From Maribacter forsetii DSM 18668 (GTDB taxonomy: Bacteria > Bacteroidota > Bacteroidia > Flavobacteriales > Flavobacteriaceae), in assembly GCF_000744105.1 (NCBI RefSeq), contig NZ_JQLH01000001.1:4291001-4355000 (forward strand): 64,000 nucleotides of DNA, read 5' to 3'. The notes under the pieces are model-generated. The model searched no databases, had not been told where the DNA came from, and worked only from the letters and a program-made list of their open reading frames with translations. The position numbers and the translations under genes are program-made. Below, piece by piece: positions 50,800 through 59,844 of this stretch. The first letter of the stretch is position 1. Every line of letters begins with the position of its first letter.

Positions 50800-51957
50800 T
50801 TAAATAAAACTAGCCAATAATTTCACCAACAAGCCTATTTCCTCTTTAGAATTATAGCTATGTAAGCATATTCTTAATCTTTCTTGACCTTCTGGAACGG
50901 TAGGCGAAAGAATTGCTTTTATATTGAAACCTTTGTCCATTAGTTTATTAGAAACTTGTTTTGCCTTCTTTGAACCAGGAATAACACAACCCTGTATAGC
51001 CGTATCACTCTTTATAAAGTGCTGTTCTATTTTATGCGCACCTAACTGCTTTTTAAAAAACTGAACATTCTCACTCAACAATCTTTTGGGCTCTTTTCTT
51101 AAATCTTCAATATGCTCATGAGCAGTAATAATCGTTGCTAAAGTATGGGGCGTTAATGCTGTGGTATAAATGAACGGTTTTGCAAAATTCACCAAATAAT
51201 CCTTTAAATCATTAGAACCCAGAACTGCTGCCCCATGACAACCATATGCTTTACCAAAAGTTACCGTTCTTGCGAAAACATCTTTCTCAAGTTTTAATTC
51301 AGGTATTAATCCTTCTCCGATTTTTCCCAATACACCAACAGCATGTGCTTCATCGACTATTAAATTATAACCATTAGACTTTGCATATTTTGCAAAAGCT
51401 TTTAAATCTGGCGTATCTCCATCCATAGAGAAAACACTTTCAGTAACAATGTAAACAGTACTATCTTTTTGTTCGTTTCTGGCCGTATTTAAATCCACTT
51501 TCTCTTTTAAGCTTGATAAATCATTATGCAAAAAACCATATGCTTTTGCATGGCTCATTCGTATACCTTCTCGTATACTGGCGTGAACATATTCATCGTA
51601 AAACACTAAATCCCCTCTTTGGGGCAAAGCACTAAACAGCCCCATATTAGCATCATAACCAGAATTAAATACCAATGCAGCATCAGATTTATAAAAATTA
51701 GCCAACAACGGTTCTAATTTGTTGTACAATTTATGATTGCCAGAAAGCAACCTAGATCCTCCAGATCCATTTGATGCTACACTTTCAGTAAGTAACAATT
51801 GAAAGGTTTTAGAGAACAAAGTTTCATTTATTGCAAAACCTAAATAATCATTAGAAAGAAAATCAATTAAACCTTCTATAGAATGTAACGTGCGAAAAGT
51901 TTCTTCTTTTTTACGAGCTGCTAAAACACACTGTAATTTTTTGGGCAGTTGGGTCAT
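50800..51957 (-). CDS. bioF: 8-amino-7-oxononanoate synthase
   Basis: BioF condenses pimeloyl-CoA or pimeloyl-ACP with alanine in the cytosol. The 385-residue PLP enzyme has SNDYLGFA, GSGGSRLLSGNHKLYNKLE, DEAHAVGVLGKIGEG and the PLP-lysine in TFGKAYGCHGA. It is the first gene of the bioF-DUF2007-bioD unit. A TATTTTTG -7 box stands only 5 bases upstream of the ATG, which would make the transcript start almost at the start codon. Confidence 0.95.
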   Translation of the reverse strand: MTQLPKKLQCVLAARKKEETFRTLHSIEGLIDFLSNDYLGFAINETLFSKTFQLLLTESVASNGSGGSRLLSGNHKLYNKLEPLLANFYKSDAALVFNSGYDANMGLFSALPQRGDLVFYDEYVHASIREGIRMSHAKAYGFLHNDLSSLKEKVDLNTARNEQKDSTVYIVTESVFSMDGDTPDLKAFAKYAKSNGYNLIVDEAHAVGVLGKIGEGLIPELKLEKDVFARTVTFGKAYGCHGAAVLGSNDLKDYLVNFAKPFIYTTALTPHTLATIITAHEHIEDLRKEPKRLLSENVQFFKKQLGAHKIEQHFIKSDTAIQGCVIPGSKKAKQVSNKLMDKGFNIKAILSPTVPEGQERLRICLHSYNSKEEIGLLVKLLASFI

Positions 51958-51961
51958 ATCA

Positions 51962-51969
51962 CAAAAATA
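51962..51969 (-). promoter_or_regulatory. -7 box of bioF, possibly giving a leaderless mRNA
   Basis: TATTTTTG on the minus strand matches TAnnTTTG and ends 4 bases from the bioF ATG at 51957. A start about 5-7 bases after the box would put the first nucleotide at or inside the start codon. Confidence 0.35.
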
Positions 51970-52179
51970 GCCTTTCTATGAAATGATTTTAAACGAATTA
52001 ACGATTTCCTGAAAATATTCTAAGAGTTTTCCATAATTAACGAGAGTAATTCATTTGAATCTCAAAATAGTTGCAAAATTTGTTTTATGAATCTGATTAA
52101 TAACTATTTACGAAATCATAAAATTCTCATAACCTCGATAAAAAATTAAACAATATGACTAAAGAACAAAGTTATATCT

Positions 52180-52187
52180 TATTTTTG
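52180..52187 (+). promoter_or_regulatory. -7 box of the PAS sensor gene
   Basis: TATTTTTG matches TAnnTTTG, 76 bases upstream of the ATG at 52264. Confidence 0.45.
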
Positions 52188-52263
52188 CGTCTTTTTTTGG
52201 AGAAATTTCCTACTTTGATATTAAAGTGTTAAATTAAGTACATATCTTATTGCTTAGATAATA

Positions 52264-54918
52264 ATGAAAGGGAGTAATATTTTAGATACAAATAGGTTAA
52301 AAACATTGATGTCATTCGATGTTATGGATACACATCCTGAGGCTATCTATGATGAAATTACATCATTGGCCGCATCTATCTGCAACACCCCTTCAAGCTT
52401 AATCTCATTGGTTGATGATAAAAGACAATTCTTTAAATCTCATTTCGGATTAAATAGTACCGGTACACCTATTCAGGATTCTTTCTGCAAGCATGTTATT
52501 AGTGATAATGTTGATATATTGATTGTAGAAAACACTCACAATGACAAACGATTTTACGATAATAACCTTGTAAAAGGTGATCCAAATATTGGTTTTTATG
52601 CCGGTGCCTCTTTAACCACAGAAAACGGTCATAGACTTGGTACACTTTGTGTAATAGATTACGAACCTAGACAACTTAATGAAAATCAGCTAGAAGGACT
52701 ACAAACTCTTGCTAAACAAGTAGTTCATTTATTTGAATTACGAAAGTCTAAAAAGATAGAAATAGACCAAAAACTAGACCTAGAGAGAAAAGGCAAATTA
52801 TTGGATAACATTGTTTCTGCAACAGGTATAGGTATATGGGAACGTAATCTTGCCAGTGACAGCTTAAGTCTAAATGACCAAGGACTTAAAATATTTAATT
52901 TAGACGAACAGGCTTTAAAAGATTTTAAAACCGACGATTGGTTTAGCCGTATTCACCAAGATGATCTACCACAGGTAAAGAAAAAAATGCACGATTGCTT
53001 AAATTACCCTTCCGTTGGCTGTAATGTGCAATACCGACTGTTACAAAAGAATGGCAGCTATAAATGGATATATGAAGAAGGAAAGGTGCTGAAATGGAGT
53101 GATAACAAAGAACCTTTGTTAATGTATGGAACCATACAAGATGTTACTGAAAAGAAAAGATACACCACTGAGCTTGAAAGGGTTAAAAATAACCAAGACG
53201 CAATGATCAACAGTACCAGAGATTTAATGTGGTCTATAGATCTTGATTTTAATCTTATTACTGCAAATACCGCATTTCATGATTTGGTTGAAAAAATTCA
53301 AGGACACCCTTTTAAGGAAGGTGACCCTGTATTTTCTGATGCCGTACCAAAACAAGTAACCGACAAATGGAAATCATATTACAAAAGAGCATTAAGCATA
53401 GGTAGGTTTTCAGTGAAACAGAAAATTCAAAACCCGAAAAAGTTTTGGACCACTTACGGTCTTACCTCTTTTGACCTCATGTATAATAAAGAAGGGAAAA
53501 CAACTGGCATTACCTGTTTTTCAAAAGACATAACCTCAGAAGTATTATCGCAACAAGTACTGATCAGTGCTAAAGAAGAAATGCAAAAAATAATGGATAC
53601 TTCATTAGATATTATTTGTACGCTAGATGAGGAAGGATACTTTTTAAGTGTTAACCAAGCCAGTAAAGCCATTTGGGGGTATCATCCTAAAGATATTATT
53701 GGTACTAATTATATTGAACTTGTTCATGAAGATGACAGGCCAGATACAAAAAGTTCTGCCGCCGCTGTTTCTTCTGGAGAAAAAGTGGTGAATTTTGAAA
53801 ATAGGTATATTCATAAAGACGGGCATATAGTACCCATGCTTTGGTCATCTAATTGGGATGAAAAAGAGGGTATTTATTACTGCATTGCAAGAGATAATAC
53901 CGAAAAGAAAAAAGCTGAACTACAATTAGAGAACAGCGAACGCCGCTTTAAAACGTTAGTTCAGGAAAGTAGTGACATTATTTCCATTTCAGATTTTGAA
54001 GGTAATTTTAAATATGTAAGTCCTAGTTCAACAAAAGTTATTCAGATAAGTCCTGAGGAATTAATTGGCAAAAATGCTTTTGACTTTGTTCACCCAGATG
54101 ATATTGAACAGGTTGCAAAATCTTTTGATTTAATATCTGAACGAAAATCAGTTCAAATAGCTCCTTTTAGATTTAAAAATAAATTAGGTGAATGGCGATG
54201 GTTTATAGCCAATGTATCTAACCAATTAAATGAGCCCTCAATTCAAGGTGTTGTTGTTACATCTCGAGACATACATGAAACTAGAAATGCAAAAGAGCAA
54301 TTAATACAAAGTGAGCGTCGTTATAAAACTTTAGTTCAAGAAGGCAGTGATATGATCTGCATTATTGACGAAAAGGCAAATTTCTCATATGCCAGCCCTA
54401 CCTCTACAAAGGTTTTAGAAATTACACCAGAAGAATTTGTTGGCACTAATGCATTCGACTATGTTCACCCAGATGATTATGATACTGTATACAATGAATT
54501 CATAAAAATCTTAGATGTACAGCAAGTAAACATTAAACCATTTAGATTTAGACACGGTGCCGGTCATTGGGTATGGTTAGAAACTGCTATCACCAATAAA
54601 TTTGATGAACCCACAATTAAAGGAATTGTAGTTAATTCAAAAGATGTGACCACCAAAGTGCAGCACTTAAAAGCAATAGAAGAGCAGAATACTCAACTTA
54701 AAAAAATTGCATGGACCCAATCCCATATTGTAAGAGCTCCTGTTGCTAGATTAATGGGCTTAGTAGATTTATTGAGAGATGATAAAGAGAAATTAAAAAT
54801 CGAAGAAAGAGAACAAATTCTTAACTTTATAATTACTTCTGCAGATGAAATTGACCATGTAATTAAAGACATTGTTGAAAATACTATTAATGCTATTGAT
54901 ATAGAAGATATTAAATGA
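52264..54918 (+). CDS. GAF/multi-PAS sensor with histidine-bearing DHp but no ATPase domain
   Basis: The 884-residue soluble protein has a GAF domain (about residues 20-165), five PAS domains (about 180-300, 310-425, 440-560, 565-680, 690-805), the last two closely alike (both begin NSERRFKTL or QSERRYKTL type and include DDIEQ/DDYDT), and a C-terminal dimerisation helix pair with a possible acceptor His821 in QSHIVRAPVARLMGL. It ends at residue 884 without any HATPase domain (no N-box or G boxes). Its stop overlaps the start of the receiver gene by 4 bases. It may act as a phosphotransfer scaffold or be served by another kinase. Confidence 0.88.
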   Translation: MKGSNILDTNRLKTLMSFDVMDTHPEAIYDEITSLAASICNTPSSLISLVDDKRQFFKSHFGLNSTGTPIQDSFCKHVISDNVDILIVENTHNDKRFYDNNLVKGDPNIGFYAGASLTTENGHRLGTLCVIDYEPRQLNENQLEGLQTLAKQVVHLFELRKSKKIEIDQKLDLERKGKLLDNIVSATGIGIWERNLASDSLSLNDQGLKIFNLDEQALKDFKTDDWFSRIHQDDLPQVKKKMHDCLNYPSVGCNVQYRLLQKNGSYKWIYEEGKVLKWSDNKEPLLMYGTIQDVTEKKRYTTELERVKNNQDAMINSTRDLMWSIDLDFNLITANTAFHDLVEKIQGHPFKEGDPVFSDAVPKQVTDKWKSYYKRALSIGRFSVKQKIQNPKKFWTTYGLTSFDLMYNKEGKTTGITCFSKDITSEVLSQQVLISAKEEMQKIMDTSLDIICTLDEEGYFLSVNQASKAIWGYHPKDIIGTNYIELVHEDDRPDTKSSAAAVSSGEKVVNFENRYIHKDGHIVPMLWSSNWDEKEGIYYCIARDNTEKKKAELQLENSERRFKTLVQESSDIISISDFEGNFKYVSPSSTKVIQISPEELIGKNAFDFVHPDDIEQVAKSFDLISERKSVQIAPFRFKNKLGEWRWFIANVSNQLNEPSIQGVVVTSRDIHETRNAKEQLIQSERRYKTLVQEGSDMICIIDEKANFSYASPTSTKVLEITPEEFVGTNAFDYVHPDDYDTVYNEFIKILDVQQVNIKPFRFRHGAGHWVWLETAITNKFDEPTIKGIVVNSKDVTTKVQHLKAIEEQNTQLKKIAWTQSHIVRAPVARLMGLVDLLRDDKEKLKIEEREQILNFIITSADEIDHVIKDIVENTINAIDIEDIK

Positions 54919-55325
54919 GTTACCAAATATTACTAATTGAGGACGACCCTATATTTACTTTTTTACTCGAAAAAGGTATTAAACATGCCGATTTAAAGGG
55001 TGATACAGTTAATTTTTCTAATGGAAAACCTGCAATAGAATTTTTAAAAAACGAATATTCAGACCAGAAAAACTACATCATTTTTCTTGATCTTAATATG
55101 CCCGTAATGAACGGTTGGGAATTTATGGATCAGCTAGAATCTTTTGCTTCTACAGATAACTGCATGGTTTTTATCCTTACATCTTCCGCATATAGAAATG
55201 ATATAGAAAAGCTAAAGAAAAAACCCCTAGTAGTAGATTTTGTTACCAAACCCATTACGGAATTTTTATTAAAAGGAATAAAAGAAAGTATAGATGATAA
55301 GTTTGAACAAAACCAGACCATCTAA
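54915..55325 (+). CDS. Stand-alone response-regulator receiver
   Basis: The 136-residue protein is a single CheY-like domain: acidic pair IEDDP (residues 9-12), phospho-acceptor Asp59 in IIFLDLNMPVMNG, a Thr/Ser (LTSS) and the conserved Lys in VTKPI. No output domain follows. Its start overlaps the PAS sensor stop by 4 bases (ATGA), so it is translated with it, and the pair is very likely functional together. It belongs to the lineage of stand-alone receivers next to PAS sensors common in Flavobacteria. Confidence 0.93.
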   Translation: MSYQILLIEDDPIFTFLLEKGIKHADLKGDTVNFSNGKPAIEFLKNEYSDQKNYIIFLDLNMPVMNGWEFMDQLESFASTDNCMVFILTSSAYRNDIEKLKKKPLVVDFVTKPITEFLLKGIKESIDDKFEQNQTI

Positions 55326-55400
55326 CCCACATTTCAATAATTAAAATATTGTAGATTCATACATGAAATAGCTTCATTATCTTAGCTAAAAAATCTAAGT

Positions 55401-57200
55401 ATGCGCTACCTCTTTATTCTATTATTCTGTGGACTCCAATCTGTTCAATTATTTGCTCAGACCAATTCTTACACTATCTCTTTTGAGAATGCCCAACATC
55501 ATGAGGCAAATATCTCAGCTACATTTCCAAAAGTGTCATCAGATACTTTATCCCTGAGAATGAGCAGAACATCGCCTGGCAGGTATGCACTTCATGAATT
55601 TGCTAAAAACGTATATAGCTTTAAGGCTATAGACAGTGAAGGAAACCATCTGAAGGTCACAAGAACCAACCCGTACGAATGGAAAGTCTCTGGACATGAT
55701 GGAACAGTAAAAATAGAGTACATTTTATTTGCTAATAGAGCAGACGGCACCTATTCACAGATTAACGAAACTAATGCACACTTAAATATACCGGCTACTT
55801 TTATGTATGCCCCATCACTAAGCGAAAGAAAAATCGAGGTAAATTTTAAATCGAGGGAAGACTTAAATTGGAAAATAGCAACTCAATTACCGCAAGTAAG
55901 CGGTAATGTCTATAGCGCACCCAATCTATATTATTTTATGGATAGTCCAACGCTGTTAAGCAATCACAAAGTGAGAGAGTTCAAGGTAGATGGGCAAACT
56001 ATTAAACTAGCCTTATTGGATCCAGCTAATGAAGAAGAAGCCGATGCCTATTTTGAAAAAGTGAAGAAAGTTGTGCTTGCCGAAAAAGCTGTTTTTGGGG
56101 AGTTACCTACATTTGATTATGGCACCTATACTTTTCTTGCCTCCTATATGCCAAATGCATCTGGTGACGGTATGGAACATAGAAATTCTACGATTTTAAC
56201 CAGTACTAGGACTTTGGCAAATGGCGGCATGGATGGTAATATTGGTACGGTTTCTCATGAGTTTTTTCATAGTTGGAACGTTGAACGTATTAGACCAAAA
56301 TCTTTAGAACCTTTTAATTTTGAAGAAGCTAACATGAGCGGTGAGCTTTGGTTTGCAGAAGGTTTTACCAGCTACTACACCAACCTGATACTTTGCAGAG
56401 CAGGATTAATTACACCTAATAAATATGTTGAAGGGTTAACAGGTACTTTCAATTATGTCTGGAATTCACCCGCAAGGCAGTTTTTTAACCCAATTGAAAT
56501 GAGTAACCAAGCTCCTTTTGTAGATGCGGCAACCTCTGTAGACCCGGTGAATAGAGAGAACACATTTATTTCTTATTATTCTTATGGTAGTGTATTAGGT
56601 TTAGCCCTAGACCTTTCTTTAAGAGAGAAAGGTTTAAATCTAGATGATTTCATGAAACTGGTTTGGAATATCTACGGGAAATCTGAAAGTCCATATACCA
56701 TTGAAAACTTGAATAAAACTTTAAACACCTACGCTGGCGAAGATTTTGGTAATAACTTCTTTAATAGCTTCATCTACAAAAGCGAAATGCCAAGCTATAC
56801 CGAACTATTTAAAACTGTTGGGGTAAGTTTATCTCAAAACAAAGAGGCTGCTTATTTTGGCGCTGCTGTATCTATAACAGACGATTTAAACGGTAAAATT
56901 AGAAGCAATACCAAAATTGGGAGTCCCGCTTATATCGCAGGGCTAGATAAAGATGACATCATTACTGCTATTAATGGCGAAAAATTCCCTAACGGCATAC
57001 AGTTCATCAAATTCATAGAAAATGAATTTAAGCCAAATGACAAACTTTCAATAAGCTTTTTACGGGATGGTATGGAAAGGAAAACCGAAGTCACCTTGAC
57101 CGCTGACCCTAACTACACTATTAGTTTGATTGAGAAAAATGAAGAAGCTCCTTCAAAAAAAGTATTAAAAGCCCGCAAAGCTTGGTTAAAAGTTGACTAA
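55401..57200 (+). CDS. M61-family metallopeptidase with PDZ domain
   Basis: The 599-residue protein has a signal peptide (LQLFAQ near residue 21), an M61 glycyl-aminopeptidase domain with the zinc motif HEFFH (286-290) and the downstream GELWFAEGFTSYY carrying the third ligand Glu, and a C-terminal PDZ domain (about 490-560; KIGSPAYIAGLDKDDIITAI). It would cleave peptides in the periplasm or outside the cell. The GNAT gene begins immediately after its stop, so the two probably share a transcript. Confidence 0.93.
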   Translation: MRYLFILLFCGLQSVQLFAQTNSYTISFENAQHHEANISATFPKVSSDTLSLRMSRTSPGRYALHEFAKNVYSFKAIDSEGNHLKVTRTNPYEWKVSGHDGTVKIEYILFANRADGTYSQINETNAHLNIPATFMYAPSLSERKIEVNFKSREDLNWKIATQLPQVSGNVYSAPNLYYFMDSPTLLSNHKVREFKVDGQTIKLALLDPANEEEADAYFEKVKKVVLAEKAVFGELPTFDYGTYTFLASYMPNASGDGMEHRNSTILTSTRTLANGGMDGNIGTVSHEFFHSWNVERIRPKSLEPFNFEEANMSGELWFAEGFTSYYTNLILCRAGLITPNKYVEGLTGTFNYVWNSPARQFFNPIEMSNQAPFVDAATSVDPVNRENTFISYYSYGSVLGLALDLSLREKGLNLDDFMKLVWNIYGKSESPYTIENLNKTLNTYAGEDFGNNFFNSFIYKSEMPSYTELFKTVGVSLSQNKEAAYFGAAVSITDDLNGKIRSNTKIGSPAYIAGLDKDDIITAINGEKFPNGIQFIKFIENEFKPNDKLSISFLRDGMERKTEVTLTADPNYTISLIEKNEEAPSKKVLKARKAWLKVD

Positions 57201-57734
57201 ATGAATTTGATATATACCACCGCCACCACGAATGAAGAATTAATACAGATTCTTTCTTTACAGCAGATGAATTTGAAATCTTCTGTTTCTAGCGATGAAA
57301 TGGAAAAAGAAGGTTTCGTTACTGTACACCACACTTTAGATGTACTTACTAGAATGAATAATGCTTGTCCGCATATTATTGCGAAAGATGAAGACAAGGT
57401 AGTTGGCTACGCCCTTTCAATGACCGATGACTTTAAAGATGAAATCTCTGTTTTAAGACCTATGTTTACCGAATTAGAAAACGTAAACATTCAAAATTTT
57501 ATTACTATGGGGCAAATCTGTGTTGCAAAAACCCATAGGAAAATGGGAATTTTCCGCGGACTTTATAATGCTATGAAAATTGCTTCTTACCCAAAATACG
57601 ATGCCATTATCACTGAGGTTGACGCAACCAACTCCCGCTCTTTAGGCGCACATTACGCCGTAGGATTTGAGAAAATTTGTACTTACAATTCTTTAGGGCA
57701 AGATTGGGAATTGATTTCTTTGAAGACTGGTTGA
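57201..57734 (+). CDS. GNAT N-acetyltransferase
   Basis: The 177-residue protein has the GNAT core: KDEDKVVGYALSM, FITMGQICVAKTHRKMGIFR (motif A, acetyl-CoA-binding, with the Arg/Lys-Gly pattern), GLYNAMKI and ITEVDATNSRSLGAHYAVGF. It would acetylate a small molecule or protein N-terminus in the cytosol. The start abuts the M61 stop without a gap. Substrate unknown. Confidence 0.88.
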   Translation: MNLIYTTATTNEELIQILSLQQMNLKSSVSSDEMEKEGFVTVHHTLDVLTRMNNACPHIIAKDEDKVVGYALSMTDDFKDEISVLRPMFTELENVNIQNFITMGQICVAKTHRKMGIFRGLYNAMKIASYPKYDAIITEVDATNSRSLGAHYAVGFEKICTYNSLGQDWELISLKTG

Positions 57735-57791
57735 TTAAAACATGTTAAGTCTATGACTTAAAAGTTATAACTTAAAGTATTGTTAGATTAA

Positions 57792-57899
57792 TCTGTAAAA
57801 GGAAATACCAATGTAAATGATTTGTTTGGCATAACGGCAGCTGATGATACGCCTATTAAAATTACCCCAGTTCAAGATATTTTAAATAGATATAATTAA
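57792..57899 (+). pseudogene. Tail remnant of a large exported protein, probably polymorphic-toxin type
   Basis: The frame SVKGNTNVNDLFGITAADDT continued by PIKITPVQDILNRYN ends at TAA 57897-57899, 1 base before the next gene's ATG, and has no start and is cut off by a stop at 57789-57791. This is the pattern of the C-terminal end of a deleted or truncated protein upstream of an immunity gene. The parent family cannot be named with confidence. Confidence 0.5.
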
Positions 57900-57900
57900 A

Positions 57901-58608
57901 ATGAAATATTATCAATTAGGTGGCTATGGCAGAGAATGGAACTTGTATTGTAGCCAAGAAGAAACTGCTCGTTTACAATTAGATGTCCATTTATTAAGAA
58001 ATAGAGAAAGGTGGGAAAACCCTAAACCTATTCAATTGTATGTAGATACTAATGTTCCAGATCATGAACAGTTAGAATTTAATGAACCCATATTACGTAA
58101 TACCATGTTATGGTCTAGCGGTGGTGGAAGTCGCAAATGGCATAAAGCTGCCTTCACGCCATTTATTACAGGCATGTGTATTATTGATGAATTATATAAA
58201 ATATTTAAAAATTTCAATTTAACTAACGAACAGTTTTTAGAATTAGAGATTAAAAACTACCAAAAGCAAACAACGCATAAATATTGGTTATTCTATCCAA
58301 TAGTTAATTACAGATTTATAGAAATTAAAAAATCTGAATTTAAAAAAATTGGAATTAAAGACAAATCAGATGTAGAAATTGTAGCGTATAATGATTTGGA
58401 AGAATATTTTGATAAATCAGAGCCATATATGATGACTCATGAATTCAAACCGCATATTTGGTGCGTAAATGAACCTTTTGATTTTTTATTTGACCGTTAT
58501 AATTATATTGTATCCGCACGATTAAGAAACGCCATAGAAGAAGCTGGCATGACAGATGTTACCTTTTATGATTTGGATTATGAGGTTATCGTTAAAAAAG
58601 AAAATTGA
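57901..58608 (+). CDS. Imm11-like (DUF1629-type) immunity protein, probable
   Basis: The 235-residue protein lacks a signal peptide and is likely cytosolic. It begins MKYYQLGGYGREWNLYCSQE and ends with SARLRNAIEEAGMTDVTFYD, the last part resembling the terminal segment of Imm11/DUF1629 proteins. The position, 1 base after the end of a truncated toxin-like frame, agrees with an immunity gene that outlived its toxin. It would neutralise the toxin by direct binding. Base composition resembles the AT-rich background. The family call is by resemblance. Confidence 0.5.
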   Translation: MKYYQLGGYGREWNLYCSQEETARLQLDVHLLRNRERWENPKPIQLYVDTNVPDHEQLEFNEPILRNTMLWSSGGGSRKWHKAAFTPFITGMCIIDELYKIFKNFNLTNEQFLELEIKNYQKQTTHKYWLFYPIVNYRFIEIKKSEFKKIGIKDKSDVEIVAYNDLEEYFDKSEPYMMTHEFKPHIWCVNEPFDFLFDRYNYIVSARLRNAIEEAGMTDVTFYDLDYEVIVKKEN

Positions 58609-58937
58609 AGTTTAAAACTCTTGCCTACTATAGCAGAAAGAAAAACATTAACTTAATAATCCTGTTTATTAAAGACATTATCGCCATCGAGAACAAACTA
58701 AGCCCCGGCAACCTTTTTACCCCCGCACAAACGACCAAGTTTAAACAGGTAAAAGAAGCCTCTAGCGGTGCGGTGGAGTTTAAAGTGAAGTTTGATAATA
58801 AATCTATTGACATTAACGCAAATGAAAGCTTTAATTTAGAGCAATCTGAAATGATAAAATCGAATGATTACGGTACTAATGACATTAACACCATTCGAAA
58901 ATCAGATATCGAGTTTATAAAAGATTCAAATAAATAA
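58605..58937 (+). CDS. Unknown 110-residue protein, possible toxin fragment
   Basis: The frame starts with TTG at 58605, overlapping the previous stop by 4 bases (TTGA). I do not recognise a family. The segment NKLSPGNLFTPAQTTKFKQV and the following GAVEFKVKFDNKSID are encoded by a clearly GC-richer stretch (about 58690-58790) than the surrounding DNA, whereas the first 30 residues look like an AT-rich read-through. Together with the flanking genes this suggests a toxin-cassette fragment. It may not be expressed. Confidence 0.35.
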   Translation: MKFKTLAYYSRKKNINLIILFIKDIIAIENKLSPGNLFTPAQTTKFKQVKEASSGAVEFKVKFDNKSIDINANESFNLEQSEMIKSNDYGTNDINTIRKSDIEFIKDSNK

Positions 58938-58942
58938 TAATC

Positions 58943-59629
58943 ATGTCCATAAAACTTTCTCAAGGAAAAAAAGAATTATTTGCTGTAACAAATCCTTACT
59001 TCAAGGACAAGGGTTATAAATTCAATGATGCTAAGAAAACAGGAGTTGGATACTCGTTAAACTTAAAGCATGTAAAAATTCTATTGATATTTGACTTCAA
59101 AACAAAATCGTCGTTACATAAGTTATTGCCCTTTTCAATTTTTCATGAACCAGTGGAAAATTTAATTAATGAAATAGGTAAACCGAATTTTTCTGATTCA
59201 GGAAATGTTTCTTGGCGCACAGTTAAAGATAGTCTACCAAACTACTATGAATCAGAACTAAATGACATTAATTTTAACACTCTTTTATCATTCCGCCAAT
59301 GGGGCCATTTAATTGTTGATTATGCCCAAGGTCCTGGCAAGGCTTTTATAGATACCTACTCCTACCTGCCCAACGTACTAAAAGAAATGGACCGCTTAGA
59401 GGCAGAAGGAAAATATTGGAAGGAGATTTTGGTAGGTGGGATAGATCACTTGTTTAGAGGATTAATCATTTCTAAATTATGCGATGATCCTAATTTTAAT
59501 ATGAAATTTGAAAAATGGGATAGCGTTATATATCAATCAAAATATAAAATCTGGCATTCTTATTATAATACGTTAAAGGATCGCCTTAAAACAGTAGAGC
59601 CTCTTTACCCATATTACAAAAGTGTGTAA
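58943..59629 (+). CDS. Unknown 228-residue soluble protein, possible immunity gene
   Basis: The protein has no signal peptide or membrane segment. It has an N-terminal lysine-rich part and the aromatic-rich block QWGHLIVDYAQGPGKAFID, then an alpha-helical tail (KYKIWHSYYNTLKDRL). No family was recognised. It starts 5 bases after the previous frame, in the toxin-immunity debris, which makes an immunity role plausible but unproven. Confidence 0.4.
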   Translation: MSIKLSQGKKELFAVTNPYFKDKGYKFNDAKKTGVGYSLNLKHVKILLIFDFKTKSSLHKLLPFSIFHEPVENLINEIGKPNFSDSGNVSWRTVKDSLPNYYESELNDINFNTLLSFRQWGHLIVDYAQGPGKAFIDTYSYLPNVLKEMDRLEAEGKYWKEILVGGIDHLFRGLIISKLCDDPNFNMKFEKWDSVIYQSKYKIWHSYYNTLKDRLKTVEPLYPYYKSV

Positions 59630-59780
59630 AATATAAGATTTTGTTGCTAACCGCTATCGCAAGCGTCACGCTCTTACATCTATAACAGTAAGAATTTGAA
59701 TACGTAATTAAGATTCAAATTTAATCTATACCTCTCTGTAGTTTTACTGATAAGGAAAGATAACAAAAATCATTTTTTTA
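59630..59780. other. Gap with a small GC-rich semi-palindrome
   Basis: AT-rich gap before the DUF2975 operon. Near 59648-59672 the stretch GCTATCGCAAGCGTCACGCTC stands out as GC-rich and partly self-complementary (AAGCGT/ACGCTC), with CTTAC...GTAAG just after. It could be a dispersed small repeat. No gene is seen. Confidence 0.35.
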
Positions 59781-59842
59781 AATTTAATTATTGTTTTTCG
59801 ATAATTTTAATATATTTGTTATCGTTAAACAATAATTAAATT
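59781..59842 (+). promoter_or_regulatory. Promoter of the DUF2975 operon inside a long inverted repeat (candidate operator)
   Basis: The 24-base arms 59781-59804 and 59819-59842 are complementary except for two mismatches, with a 14-base loop. The -7 box TATATTTG (59811-59818) fills the end of the loop, and a TTG at 59791-59793 lies 17 bases upstream of it. The start codon follows at 59845. A repressor binding the arms would cover the promoter; the HTH protein at 60898 is the obvious candidate for autoregulation. Confidence 0.6.
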
Positions 59843-59844
59843 AT

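Larger units (their letters stand above)
51958..52263. other. 306-bp intergenic stretch between bioF and the PAS sensor
   Basis: Besides the bioF -7 box at 51962-51969 and a plus-strand TATTTTTG -7 box at 52180-52187 for the sensor gene, I see no reading frame, terminator or palindrome that stands out. It is AT-rich throughout. Confidence 0.6.
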
